64,000 nucleotides of DNA from Actinomyces denticolens (GTDB lineage: Bacteria > Actinomycetota > Actinomycetes > Actinomycetales > Actinomycetaceae), in the NCBI RefSeq assembly GCF_002072185.1, contig NZ_MVIW01000002.1:62001-126000 (forward strand). Direction: 5' to 3'. A program made the translations under genes and the position numbers. Each line of letters opens with the position of its first letter. Position 1 is the first letter of the stretch. Below the pieces are notes generated by a model, which was not told the DNA's origin, did not search any database, and was given only the letters and a program-made list of their open reading frames with translations. Positions 33,147 through 41,538 of this stretch are shown here, piece by piece.

Positions 33147-34547
33147 ATGGCACATGGACGCGGAGGGGGCAGTGGGAGCAGCGGCGGTTCGGCCAAGGGC
33201 CGGGGGAACGGCCGACCGCGCCCCGCGGGCTCTGCGCGCTCCTCGGCCCGGGGATCAGCCGGCGGGCGCTCTTCCGGCTCATCGTCCCGGATCAGGGGAT
33301 CCTCCGCGGGCCGGCAGGCGCGCTCGGCCAGGAGCGGCGGGGACGCGCGCACCGGGGGCGGCCCCGACCCCCGGCGCCGGCAGAAGGCCTCTTCCCGGCG
33401 CGCCGGCACCGCCGCAGGGGACTCCAAGGACCGCGGCTCCGCCCCGTCCCCCGGTCAGGGATCGCGTCGTGGGCGATTGGACCGCACCGCCAATGCCCTG
33501 AGCACCCAGCGCCACCCCCGCGCCGGGGCCATGGGAGCCGTAAGGGGAGCACTCGCCGCCCTCGTCTCCTCCCGGCCCCAGAGCCAGAAGGGCCCCAGGC
33601 CCTCGTCCTCGCGCGCCTCCGCGCCGAGGCCGTCCGAACAGCGGCCCAGCGGGGGCTCCCGCCGCGCCGCCAGGAGCGCTACGGCGGGAGCGGGAGGCAC
33701 TCAGGGCCCGCGCCGCCCGCGCGGGCAGAGCGGTCAGCGCAGCCAGCACAATCAGCGCGTTCAGCGCAGCGAGCGCGCTCACCGCAGTCCGCGCCCCGCG
33801 CCGCCTCCTCAGCCCCGCTACTGGCTGCGGCGACTGGTGCTGCTGGGCGCCGTCGTCCTGCTCCTGCTGGCACTCGTCTTCGGCATCGTCAAGGGCGCCT
33901 ACGCGATCCGCGACCGGATCCGCGAGCAGGACCGTCGGCAGGCGGCTGAGCAGACGGTCACCCCCTACCCCGCCCCGCAGGCCTGCGCGGCCGACGGCCT
34001 CGGCGTCTCGGTCAGCGCCCCGGAGGAGGTCGCCCCCGGCGAGGGCATGAGCATCGAGGTCACCGCGACGAACAACGGCGCGGATGCCTGCCTCCTGGAT
34101 CTGGGCGGCCAGTCCCTGGGCGCCTCGATCACCTCCGGGGGGAATCCCGTGTGGGCCTCCGACACATGCTCGCCGTCGGCCGATAGCCGCCGGCTTCTCA
34201 TCAAGCCCGGCGGTTCCGCCTCCGCCACCATCACCTGGGACGGGCGGCGCAGTGGGACCGCATGCGCACCCGCCACCCCGACGGCGACCGCCACTGCCGC
34301 CGCCTCGGAGTCGGCCGGCGCGACCCCCGCGCAGACTCCCTCCGGGGACCCGAGCGCTTCGCCGAGCGCCGATCCCAGCGCTGATTCCAGTGCCGGCACC
34401 GACCCCGCTGCCACCCCGACGGCGTCGCCCTCGCCCTTGGCCCCTGCTCAGTCCAACGGGGATGTCGCGACGACGGGCGTCTACAAGTTCCAACTGCGCC
34501 TGGGCGACGCCGCCATCGGCGACGAGAGGGTCTTCGTCGTCAAGTGA
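33147..34547 (+). CDS. Arg/Ser/Gly-rich single-pass membrane protein of unknown function
   Basis: I do not recognise the family. The 466-residue protein has a cytoplasmic N-terminal part of about 225 residues that is almost only Arg, Ser, Gly, Ala, Pro and Gln (for example GSARSSARGSAGGRSSGSSS) and strongly basic. One membrane segment, LVLLGAVVLLLLALVFGIV, lies at about 230-250. Outside is a beta-rich domain with two or three Cys (PQACAADGLGVSVSAPEEV, ACLLDLGGQSL, SDTCSPSADSRR) that resembles DUF4232-type exported domains, interrupted by a Pro/Ser/Thr-rich linker of about 60 residues, and ending in GVYKFQLRLGDAAIGDERVF. TACAGT ends 7 bases before the ATG, without a ribosome-binding site, so the mRNA is probably leaderless. 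It is convergent with disA. The basic tail could bind nucleic acid or acidic polymer. Confidence 0.7.
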   Translation: MAHGRGGGSGSSGGSAKGRGNGRPRPAGSARSSARGSAGGRSSGSSSRIRGSSAGRQARSARSGGDARTGGGPDPRRRQKASSRRAGTAAGDSKDRGSAPSPGQGSRRGRLDRTANALSTQRHPRAGAMGAVRGALAALVSSRPQSQKGPRPSSSRASAPRPSEQRPSGGSRRAARSATAGAGGTQGPRRPRGQSGQRSQHNQRVQRSERAHRSPRPAPPPQPRYWLRRLVLLGAVVLLLLALVFGIVKGAYAIRDRIREQDRRQAAEQTVTPYPAPQACAADGLGVSVSAPEEVAPGEGMSIEVTATNNGADACLLDLGGQSLGASITSGGNPVWASDTCSPSADSRRLLIKPGGSASATITWDGRRSGTACAPATPTATATAAASESAGATPAQTPSGDPSASPSADPSADSSAGTDPAATPTASPSPLAPAQSNGDVATTGVYKFQLRLGDAAIGDERVFVVK

Positions 34548-34683
34548 CGCGGTTGGCGCGGCGCGGGATGGGGGAATCGGCTCGCGGGGCCTGCCGGCGG
34601 TGCCGCCTGAGAGCGCCTCGGCGCCCGATGACGCCGGGGCCCGGCCCGGGCCGACTCCGCGGGCCGAGGCCCGCAGCACTGTC

Positions 34684-35745
34684 TCAGCGCTCGTTGAGGG
34701 AGACCTCGGCGAGGCGGCTCAAGCCGTCGCGCAGAGTGCGGGCGCGGCGCGGCCCGATCCCCTCGACGGCCTCGATCTCCTCACTCGACGCCCCGAGGAT
34801 GCCCTGCAGGGACCCCCAGTGGTCCACGACGGCCCGGATCGCTACCAGCGGCAGCCGCGGGATCTTGGACAGCAGGCGCAGGCCGCGCGGGGAGATGGCG
34901 GCGTCGAGGTCCTGGCCATCAGGACCCCCCAGGCTCATGGAGCGGGCCACCATGGCCAGGTCGAGCAGGGCGGGTGAGCCCACCCACTTCAGGCGCGCGT
35001 CCACCGTGGCGACCTCGAGGCCGTCGGGCAGGTAGTCCGCCAGGAGGAAATCGCGCTCGGCCATGAGGCCGCGCGTGAGTTCCTCGAGCTGCAGGTCGAG
35101 CAGGCGGCCGTCGGTGCCCAGTTCGAGGACGTAGCCCTCGATATCCGAGGCGATGCGCCGCACCATCTCGAGCAGTTGGAGGACGCTGGTGACGTCGCGG
35201 ACGGAGACGATGTCCTCGATCTCCAGGGTGTTGAGCCCGGAGGTGGTCTGGGACAGGCGCGTTGTGTAGCGCTCGAGGGTGGCCAGGGCCTGGTTGGCGC
35301 GGGCCAGGATCGATTCGCTGGGCTCGATGACGCGGCGCTTGCCGTCGATGTACAAGGAGATGATCTGCATCGACTGGCTCACCGAGATCACCGGGTACCC
35401 GGTCTGGCGGGCCACGCGCTCGGCGGTCCGGTGGCGCATGCCCGCCTCCGAGGTCTCGATCGAAGCACTGGGCAGGAGCTGGACATTGGCGCGGCGGATG
35501 CGGGTGGCGGTGGAGTCGATGACGACCGCGCCATCCATCTTCGACAGCTCGCGCAGCCGGGCGGCGGAGAGCTCTGCGTCGATCTGGAAGCCGCCCGAGG
35601 AGATCTCCTCAACCGTCTCGTCGTAGCCGATGACGATGATCGCGCCGGTGCGGCCGCGCAGGATGCGCTCCAGGCCGGCGCGCAGCTCGGTGCCGGGGGC
35701 GACGAGGGAGAGGGTCTCACGCATGAGACTGCTCGTATCGCTCAT
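34684..35745 (-). CDS. disA: DNA integrity scanning diadenylate cyclase DisA
   Basis: Octameric enzyme that makes cyclic di-AMP from two ATP and slows on branched DNA. The 353-residue protein has the DAC domain with IIVIGYDETVEEISSGGF, the DGA motif in SKMDGAVVIDS, the RHRTA motif in GMRHRTAERVARQTG, and SVSQSMQIISLYIDGKR; a helical linker follows, then the C-terminal helix-hairpin-helix DNA-binding part with EIEAVEGIGPRRARTLRDGL. Full length. The ATG at 35745 has AGGAGC seven bases upstream. It lies downstream of radA on the same strand, the usual pairing in actinobacteria, where RadA restrains DisA. Cyclic di-AMP controls potassium uptake in many Gram-positives, and a TrkAH pair lies at 54-56 kb. 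Confidence 0.96.
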   Translation of the reverse strand: MSDTSSLMRETLSLVAPGTELRAGLERILRGRTGAIIVIGYDETVEEISSGGFQIDAELSAARLRELSKMDGAVVIDSTATRIRRANVQLLPSASIETSEAGMRHRTAERVARQTGYPVISVSQSMQIISLYIDGKRRVIEPSESILARANQALATLERYTTRLSQTTSGLNTLEIEDIVSVRDVTSVLQLLEMVRRIASDIEGYVLELGTDGRLLDLQLEELTRGLMAERDFLLADYLPDGLEVATVDARLKWVGSPALLDLAMVARSMSLGGPDGQDLDAAISPRGLRLLSKIPRLPLVAIRAVVDHWGSLQGILGASSEEIEAVEGIGPRRARTLRDGLSRLAEVSLNER

Positions 35746-35929
35746 CAGTGCTCCTGGTCTGGTGCTCGCTCAACGGATGAGTGGCGCCGTCGTGGCTGAT
35801 CCTCCGCCATCGTAGTGGCGGGTCGGGGGCCCGCCCCGGCAAGGTGTTGAAGACCACGGGTTCCGACGCCGAGTTGTTGTCTTCCGGGATCATCGCCGCT
35901 CCTCGCCGCCCTGCGCGGGTGGGCCGGCC

Positions 35930-37342
35930 TCAGCGATGGGGGAGCGCCGCGCCGATGGCCTCGCCCACATGGCTCACCGGCAGCACCCGCATGCCGGGGA
36001 CCTCCCGCAGCTCCTCGGAGCCGGCCAGGGGGACGAGCGCGCGGTCGAAGCCGAGGCGCGCCGCCTCCGCCAGGCGCCGCTGGATGCCGACGGTGGCCCT
36101 CACCTCCCCGGTCAGCCCCACCTCCCCGAAAGCCACGAGCCCCGGCGGCGTGGGCAGGCCCTGGGCGGCGGAGACGATGGCGATCGCCACCGCCAGATCC
36201 GTTGCCGGCTCGACGGCGCGCGCCCCGCCGACGGTGGAGACGTAGACATCCGAGCTGGACGTGTCCACCTTGAGCCGGGCGGCCAGCACGGCCAAGCCCA
36301 TGGCGACACGGGCGTGGTCCACTCCGGACGTGGTGCGGCGAGGCGACCCGGCCCCCGCCCCGGCCACGAGGGCCTGGATCTCCACGGGCATGGGCCGGCG
36401 CTCCTCCAGGGTGACGGTGGCGCAGGTGCCCGGCACCTCGGATCGGGCGGCCGACAGGAAGAGCCCGGAGGGATCGGCCAGCCCCACGATGCCCCGTTCG
36501 CCGAGGTCGAAGCAGCCGACCTCATCAGTGGGCCCGTAGCGGTTCTTCGCCGCCCGCAGGAGCCGTAGGCGGGCGTGGCGGTCGCCCTCGAACTGGGCGA
36601 CGACGTCGACCAGGTGCTCCAGGACGCGGGGTCCGGCGATCCCGCCGTCCTTCGTCACATGCCCCACGAGCAGCACGGGGATGCCGCGCCCCTTGGCCAC
36701 CGCGATGAGCGCGCCGGCCACGGCCCGCACCTGCGTCACCCCGCCCGCCGATCCCTCGACGGCCGCCGAGGCGATGGTCTGCACCGAGTCGACGACGAGC
36801 AGCGAGGGGGAGGCGTCCTCCACATGGCCCAGCAGCGCGCCCAGCTCCGTCTCCGCGGCGAGGAGCAGGGCGTCGTCGATGGCCTCGATGCGCTCGGCGC
36901 GCAGGCGCACCTGGGAGGCGGACTCCTCACCGGTGACGTACAGGACGGGGCCCTCGCCCCGCTTCCGGGCGACGGCGGCCGCCTTGGCCGCGACATCGAG
37001 CAGGAGGGTGGACTTGCCGACGCCCGGCTCCCCCGCGAGGAGCACCACGGCCCCCGGCACGATGCCGCCGCCCAGCACCCGATCCAGCTCGCCGACCCCG
37101 GTGGGGCGGGCCCGGGCCTCCTCCGCGCTCACCTGCCCGATGGGGCGGGCGGGGGAGGCGGGGCGCGCTGCGGGCACCGCTCGGGCAGCCCCCGGGCCCC
37201 CGGCGCCGGTGACCTCCTCCAGGGTCCCCCAGGCGCGGCACTCCCTGCACTGGCCCAGCCATTTGGGGCTCGACCAGCCGCACTCGGAGCAGCGGTAGGA
37301 GGGCTTGGGCGCCTTGGTGAGGGATGCGGTGTTGCTCGGCAT
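35930..37342 (-). CDS. radA: DNA repair protein RadA (Sms)
   Basis: RecA-related branch-migration helicase for recombinational repair. The 470-residue protein has the N-terminal zinc finger YRCSECGWSSPKWLGQCREC, Walker A VLLAGEPGVGKSTLLLDVAA, LYVTGEESASQVRLRAERI, Walker B SLLVVDSVQTI, the RadA-specific AAKNRYGPTDEVG, and a C-terminal Lon-type domain with DVYVSTVGGARAVEPATDLA and GEVGLTGEVRATVGIQRR. Full length. The ATG at 37342 lies 6 bases after a TACTCT -10 hexamer without a ribosome-binding site, so it is read as leaderless. It is the first gene of radA-disA; a gap of about 180 bases separates the two. Confidence 0.96.
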   Translation of the reverse strand: MPSNTASLTKAPKPSYRCSECGWSSPKWLGQCRECRAWGTLEEVTGAGGPGAARAVPAARPASPARPIGQVSAEEARARPTGVGELDRVLGGGIVPGAVVLLAGEPGVGKSTLLLDVAAKAAAVARKRGEGPVLYVTGEESASQVRLRAERIEAIDDALLLAAETELGALLGHVEDASPSLLVVDSVQTIASAAVEGSAGGVTQVRAVAGALIAVAKGRGIPVLLVGHVTKDGGIAGPRVLEHLVDVVAQFEGDRHARLRLLRAAKNRYGPTDEVGCFDLGERGIVGLADPSGLFLSAARSEVPGTCATVTLEERRPMPVEIQALVAGAGAGSPRRTTSGVDHARVAMGLAVLAARLKVDTSSSDVYVSTVGGARAVEPATDLAVAIAIVSAAQGLPTPPGLVAFGEVGLTGEVRATVGIQRRLAEAARLGFDRALVPLAGSEELREVPGMRVLPVSHVGEAIGAALPHR

Positions 37343-37348
37343 GCTCCG

Positions 37349-37354
37349 AGAGTA
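37349..37354 (-). promoter_or_regulatory. -10 element for a leaderless radA mRNA
   Basis: On the minus strand TACTCT is followed by CGGAGC and the radA ATG at 37342. No ribosome-binding site fits, so transcription probably begins at the start codon. No good -35 was found. Confidence 0.5.
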
Positions 37355-37454
37355 TCGAGGGGCCCTGACACGAATGACGGGCGCCTCGGGGAGGCGGGAC
37401 GAGGCCCGAGCACGGGAGGAATAGTTCAGTCAATCCCCGTCACAATACTTGCAT

Positions 37455-37473
37455 GGAGGTAAGGCTCACCTTT
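37455..37473. promoter_or_regulatory. IdeR/DtxR-type iron box upstream of the iron transporter
   Basis: GGAGGTAAGGCTCACCTTT matches 13 of 19 positions of the recalled consensus TTAGGTTAGGCTAACCTAA. It lies just after an AATACT -10-like hexamer at 37444-37449, where bound repressor would block transcription start. It lies about 80 bases before the binding-protein gene and strongly supports iron control of that operon. Confidence 0.75.
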
Positions 37474-37549
37474 CTGAACAGGGTTCTTTCAGGCATTATT
37501 TCCCTGCCGCGCACCGCTGGCCTCCGCCCTCCGTCGATAAGGATCTCCC

Positions 37550-38605
37550 GTGGCCCCTCGCCGACACCTGCTCGCACCGCTCCCCCTCACCCGCCGTGGC
37601 GCCCTCGCCGGCGCCGGCGCGCTCTCCCTGGCGGCCGCCCTGGCCGCCTGCGGCTCCAAGAAGGAGGGCGGCTCGCAGGCCGACGGAGGCGCCACCGCCG
37701 CGGACGGCTCCGCCTCGGCGGCCCCCACGTCGGTCAGCATCGAGGACAACCACGGCGCGGTGACGATCAACCTGCCGCCCGCGACCGTCGTCTCCACCGA
37801 CAACCGAACCTTCGAGGTCCTCGCCGACTGGGGCGTCGCACTCGCGGCAGTGCCCAAGAAGATCATCCCATCGACCATCACCGCCTACTCCGGCGACGGC
37901 GTCGTCGACCTCGGCAACCACCGCGAGCCCGACTTCGACGCCCTCATCGCCACCGCGCCCGACCTCATCATCATCGGCCAGCGCTTCACCCAGCACTACG
38001 ACCGCATCGTCCAGGACAACCCCGAGGCCGCCGTCATCGACCTCGAGCCCCGCGAGGGCCAGCCCATCGACGCCGAGCTCGGCCGCGAGGTGACAGCGCT
38101 CGGGCAGATCTTCAACAAGACCGCCGAGGCGGACAAGCTCATCGCCGACCTCGGCTCCGCCATCGAGAGGGCCAAGGGCGCTTACGACGCCTCCCACAAG
38201 GTCATGGCCGTCAACGTCTCCGGGGGCAATATCGGGTACGTCGCCCCCGGCAAGGGGCGCACCTGGGGCCCGCTCTTCGATCTGCTGGGACTGACCCCCG
38301 CCCTCCAGGTCGAGGGCTCCACCGATGACCACCAGGGGGACGACATCTCCGTGGAGGCCATCGCGGAGGCCAACCCCGACTGGATCCTCGTCCTCGACCG
38401 CGACGCGGCGATCAAGGCGGACGACCCCTCCTACGTCCCGGCCAAGGACGTCATCGCCGGCAATGCCGCGCTGCAGAGCGTCACCGCGGTGAGCAAGGGG
38501 CAGATCGTCTACGCCCCCGCGGACACCTACACCAACGAGTCGATCATCACCTACACCGAGATCGTCACCTCCATGGCCGACGCCTTCTCCGGCAAGGCCT
38601 CCTGA
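37550..38605 (+). CDS. Iron-siderophore ABC transporter substrate-binding lipoprotein
   Basis: Extracellular lipoprotein that binds a ferric siderophore and delivers it to the membrane permeases. A twin-arginine-like start (LTRRGALAGAG) runs into the lipobox LAAALAACGSKK, so the mature Cys is near residue 34. The periplasmic-binding domain has STDNRTFEVLADWGV, LGNHREPDFDALIATAPDLIII and AVSKGQIVYAPADTYTNES, resembling the FatB/YclQ petrobactin-type group. 351 residues, full length. GTG at 37550 follows AAGGAT. It starts a four-gene operon with two permeases and an ATPase behind an iron box. The siderophore type is unknown; no biosynthesis gene is in the window. Confidence 0.9.
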   Translation: MAPRRHLLAPLPLTRRGALAGAGALSLAAALAACGSKKEGGSQADGGATAADGSASAAPTSVSIEDNHGAVTINLPPATVVSTDNRTFEVLADWGVALAAVPKKIIPSTITAYSGDGVVDLGNHREPDFDALIATAPDLIIIGQRFTQHYDRIVQDNPEAAVIDLEPREGQPIDAELGREVTALGQIFNKTAEADKLIADLGSAIERAKGAYDASHKVMAVNVSGGNIGYVAPGKGRTWGPLFDLLGLTPALQVEGSTDDHQGDDISVEAIAEANPDWILVLDRDAAIKADDPSYVPAKDVIAGNAALQSVTAVSKGQIVYAPADTYTNESIITYTEIVTSMADAFSGKAS

Positions 38606-39595
38606 GTGGCGCCGATACCGGGCGCCGATCGGAGGACCCGCCCGCCCCTGCTCGGGCGCAGCCAGCTCATCGGCCTCGTCGTCATCCTCGCCCTGCTCGC
38701 CGCGAGCCTGGCCGCCGGCGAGTACTCCATCCTCAGCGGGGCTGACGGAGCCCGGCTGTTCCTGGACGTGCGCGTCCCGCGCACGATCGCCCTCGTGCTC
38801 TCGGGCGCCGCCATGGCCATGTCGGGACTCGTCATGCAGGCCCTGACCCAGAACCGCTTCGTGGAGCCCACCACCACGGGCACCACGGAGTGGGCGGGGC
38901 TGGGACTCCTGGCGGTCATGATCCTCCTGCCGAGCGCCACGGTGCTCACGCGCATGGTCGGGGCGGTGACGGCGGCCTTCGCCGGCACGATGATCTTCTT
39001 CCTCATCCTGCGCCGCATCAGCCTGCGCTCCTCCCTGCTCGTGCCCATCGTGGGCATCATGCTCGGCGCGGTGGTCAGCGCCGTGTCCACCTTCATCGCC
39101 CTCGAGGCCGACGCCCTGCAGTCCCTGGGGGTCTGGTTCCAGGGCTCCTTCACCTCGGTCTACCGCGGCCAGTACGAGGTGCTGTGGATCGTGCTCGCCG
39201 TCGTGCTCGCCGTTTTCGTCTACGCCGACCGGCTCACAGCGGCGGGACTGGGGGAGGACGTGGCGACGACGATCGGCCTGGACTACCGGCGCGCCGTCAT
39301 GATCGGCACCGGCCTCATCGCGATCGCCACGGGGGTGGTGACGGTCGTCGTCGGCTCCCTGCCCTTCCTGGGCCTCATCGTGCCCAATATCGTGTCCATG
39401 CGGCGCGGCGATGACCTGCGCTCCAACCTCCCCTGGGTCTGCCTGCTGGGCGTCGGCATCGTCACCGTGTGCGACCTCGTGGCGCGCACGATCATCGCCC
39501 CCTTCGAAGTGCCGGTGGCCGTCATCCTCGGGCTCGTCGGCGCCGCGGTCTTCATCGGCCTCATCATCGGCCAGGTGAGGAGGGGGACCGTATGA
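38606..39595 (+). CDS. Iron-siderophore ABC transporter permease (FecCD family), first subunit
   Basis: Inner-membrane half of the ferric-siderophore importer. The 329-residue protein has the FecCD family pattern: VRVPRTIALVLSGAAMAMSG with LVMQALTQNRFVEPTTTG, and SLPFLGLIVPNIVSMRRGDD near the C-terminus, the coupling region that meets the ATPase. About nine hydrophobic segments are seen. It starts with GTG at 38606 directly after the stop of the binding protein, and its end overlaps the next permease by 4 bases, so the operon is tightly coupled. The first membrane stretch begins LIGLVVILALLAASLAAGEY. YclN-type homology is my reading. Confidence 0.92.
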   Translation: MAPIPGADRRTRPPLLGRSQLIGLVVILALLAASLAAGEYSILSGADGARLFLDVRVPRTIALVLSGAAMAMSGLVMQALTQNRFVEPTTTGTTEWAGLGLLAVMILLPSATVLTRMVGAVTAAFAGTMIFFLILRRISLRSSLLVPIVGIMLGAVVSAVSTFIALEADALQSLGVWFQGSFTSVYRGQYEVLWIVLAVVLAVFVYADRLTAAGLGEDVATTIGLDYRRAVMIGTGLIAIATGVVTVVVGSLPFLGLIVPNIVSMRRGDDLRSNLPWVCLLGVGIVTVCDLVARTIIAPFEVPVAVILGLVGAAVFIGLIIGQVRRGTV

Positions 39596-40608
39596 GCGCG
39601 ACCGAAGAGCGGCGCTCCGGCGCCTTCGCCTCGCGGGCCGACAGGCGCCGCTGGTGGCTCCTCTTCCTCGGCATCACCGCGCTCGCCGCCACCTGCGTCG
39701 TCGGCCTCGTCCTCTACGGGAATCCCGCCGTCGTCGGCTCGCGCGGTTTCTGGAGGATCGTCGACCGCCGCATGGACGCGGTCATCGCCATGGCGGTGGT
39801 CGCACTGTGCCAGGCCATGGCCACCGTCTCCTTCCAGACCGTCACCGGGAACCGGATCCTGACCCCCTCGATCCTCGGATTCGAATCGCTCTACCGGGCG
39901 ATCCACACCACGACGATCTTCCTGTTCGGCGTCGCGGGCCTCAACGCCGCCCGCACCACGAGCATGTTCCTGCTCCAACTGGCCCTCATGATCGGGCTCA
40001 GTCTCCTGCTCTACTCCTGGCTGCTCCTGGGCTCGGTCAAGGGCCTCTACCCCATGCTCCTGGTGGGCATCATCATCGGAGCGGGCCTGGGGAGCCTGTC
40101 CACCTTCATGCAGCGCCTGCTCACCCCCAGCGAGTTCGACGTCCTCACCGCTCGCCTCTTCGGCTCCGTCAACAACGCCGACCCCGACTACTACCCGGTG
40201 GCGATCCCCCTCATCCTGGGGGCGGCGATCGTCCTCTACGCCCTGTCCAAGCGCCTCAACGTCCTCTCCCTGGGGCGCGACACGACGACGAGCCTGGGGG
40301 TCGGCCACGCCAGGATCTCCCTGACCGTCCTCGTGCTCATCTCCGTGCTCATGGCCACCTCGACCGCCCTCGTCGGCCCCATGACCTTCCTCGGCTTCCT
40401 CGTGGCCACCCTCGCCTACCAGCTCTCGCCCACCTACGACCACCGCTACGTCTTCCCCATGGCCGTCAGCCTGGCCATGCTCACCCTGTGCGGTGCGTAC
40501 TTTCTCATGAGGAACGTCTTCTCCGCCCAGGGGGTCGTATCCATCATCATCGAGTTCGTCGGCGGGGCCCTCTTCCTCATCGTCCTACTGCGCCGGGGGC
40601 GGCTATGA
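39592..40608 (+). CDS. Iron-siderophore ABC transporter permease (FecCD family), second subunit
   Basis: Second membrane subunit of the same importer. The 338-residue protein has a basic start (SRADRRRWWLLFLGITALAA), the DRRMDAVIAMAVVALCQAMA family helix, SFQTVTGNRILTPSILGFES, GSLSTFMQRLLTPSEFD and a VGPMTFLGFLVATLAYQL coupling stretch. It differs from the first permease in lacking the usual PRxxxxxxxG form, as is typical for the YclO/FatC half. The ATG at 39592 overlaps the preceding stop as ATGA. It is followed after 22 bases by the ATPase gene. Confidence 0.92.
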   Translation: MSATEERRSGAFASRADRRRWWLLFLGITALAATCVVGLVLYGNPAVVGSRGFWRIVDRRMDAVIAMAVVALCQAMATVSFQTVTGNRILTPSILGFESLYRAIHTTTIFLFGVAGLNAARTTSMFLLQLALMIGLSLLLYSWLLLGSVKGLYPMLLVGIIIGAGLGSLSTFMQRLLTPSEFDVLTARLFGSVNNADPDYYPVAIPLILGAAIVLYALSKRLNVLSLGRDTTTSLGVGHARISLTVLVLISVLMATSTALVGPMTFLGFLVATLAYQLSPTYDHRYVFPMAVSLAMLTLCGAYFLMRNVFSAQGVVSIIIEFVGGALFLIVLLRRGRL

Positions 40609-40630
40609 GCCCCCGGCTGAAGGAGACGCC

Positions 40631-41383
40631 ATGATCGACCTGTCCGATGTCCGCAAGGTCTACTCCTCCGAGGTCTCCATCGGGCCGGTGAGCCTGGAGA
40701 TACCCGCAGGCGGGATGACCGCCTTCATCGGCCCCAACGGCGCCGGCAAGTCCACGCTCCTGACGATGATCGGACGACTGCTGGGCATCGACGAGGGCGC
40801 CATCACCGTGGCCGGCAAGGACGTGACCACCACGAGGTCCGCCGAGCTGGCCAGGATCCTGTCCATCCTGCGCCAGGAGAACCACTTCATCTCCCGCCTC
40901 ACCGTGCGCCAGCTCGTGGGCTTCGGACGCTTCCCCCACAGCCATGGGCGCTTGACGGCCGACGACGAGCGCGTCATCAGCCGCTACATCGACTTCCTCG
41001 GCCTGGCGGACCTGGAGTCCCGCCACCTCGACCAGCTCTCCGGCGGCCAGCGCCAGCGCGCCTACGTGGCGATGGTCCTCACCCAGGAGACCGAGTACGT
41101 CCTGCTCGACGAGCCCCTCAACAACCTCGACATCGCCCACAGCGTGGAGATGATGACGCACCTGCGCCACGCCGCCACGGAGCTCGGCCGCACGATCCTC
41201 ATCGTCCTGCACGACATCAACATCGCCGCCCGCTACGCGGACCGCATCTGCGCCATCAAGGACGGCGGCGTCGCCTTCTTCGGCACCCCGGCCGAGGTCA
41301 TGGACCCCGCAGTCCTCTCCGAGGTCTTCGGCACCGACATCACGGTCATCGAGGGCCCCCACGGCCCCCTCGCCTGCTTCTGA
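40631..41383 (+). CDS. Iron-siderophore ABC transporter ATP-binding protein
   Basis: Cytoplasmic ATPase of the importer. The 250-residue protein carries all ABC motifs: Walker A FIGPNGAGKSTLLTMIGRL, the Q-loop in LRQENHFISRLTVRQLVGFG, signature LSGGQRQRAYVAMVL, Walker B YVLLDEPLNNLDI and the switch His in ILIVLHDINIAARYADRI. It resembles FepC/YclP-type ATPases. ATG at 40631 follows GAAGGAGA. It is the last gene of the iron operon; a palindromic region at 41421-41531 lies between it and the convergent SorC gene. Confidence 0.95.
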   Translation: MIDLSDVRKVYSSEVSIGPVSLEIPAGGMTAFIGPNGAGKSTLLTMIGRLLGIDEGAITVAGKDVTTTRSAELARILSILRQENHFISRLTVRQLVGFGRFPHSHGRLTADDERVISRYIDFLGLADLESRHLDQLSGGQRQRAYVAMVLTQETEYVLLDEPLNNLDIAHSVEMMTHLRHAATELGRTILIVLHDINIAARYADRICAIKDGGVAFFGTPAEVMDPAVLSEVFGTDITVIEGPHGPLACF

Positions 41384-41420
41384 GGCGCGGAAGCGGAAAG
41401 GGGCCGGGCTGCGCTCCTCT

Positions 41421-41531
41421 CGCCGACCGGCGCCTCGTGCCCCGAGCGGTGCCGTTCGCACCGAGAGGTGCGGGCTGCGCCGAGAGGTGCGGGCTGCCCG
41501 CTCCAGTGGGTGCGAATCGCACCGGTCGGCG
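41421..41531. repeat. Palindromic and tandem repeats in a convergent gap
   Basis: CGCCGACCGG at 41421-41430 is the inverse of 41522-41531, and GGTGCCGTTCGCACC-like sequence near 41448-41462 is inverse to sequence near 41509-41523 with two mismatches. Between them CCGAGAGGTGCGGGCTGC is repeated in tandem at 41461-41479 and 41480-41498. The whole can fold into one long hairpin and may end transcription from both sides. Confidence 0.5.
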
Positions 41532-41538
41532 TCGGGGC

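Noticed and set aside
32447-33427. Minus-strand open frame in the gap after mutY
   Set aside because: Pro/Arg-rich without motif or start signal and overlapping a likely gene start; treated as noncoding.
33279-34679. Minus-strand open frame of 466 codons opposite the Arg/Ser-rich membrane protein
   Set aside because: Both frames are low-complexity, but only the + frame has a membrane segment, a plausible exported domain, a -10 element at the right distance and a sensible stop before disA.
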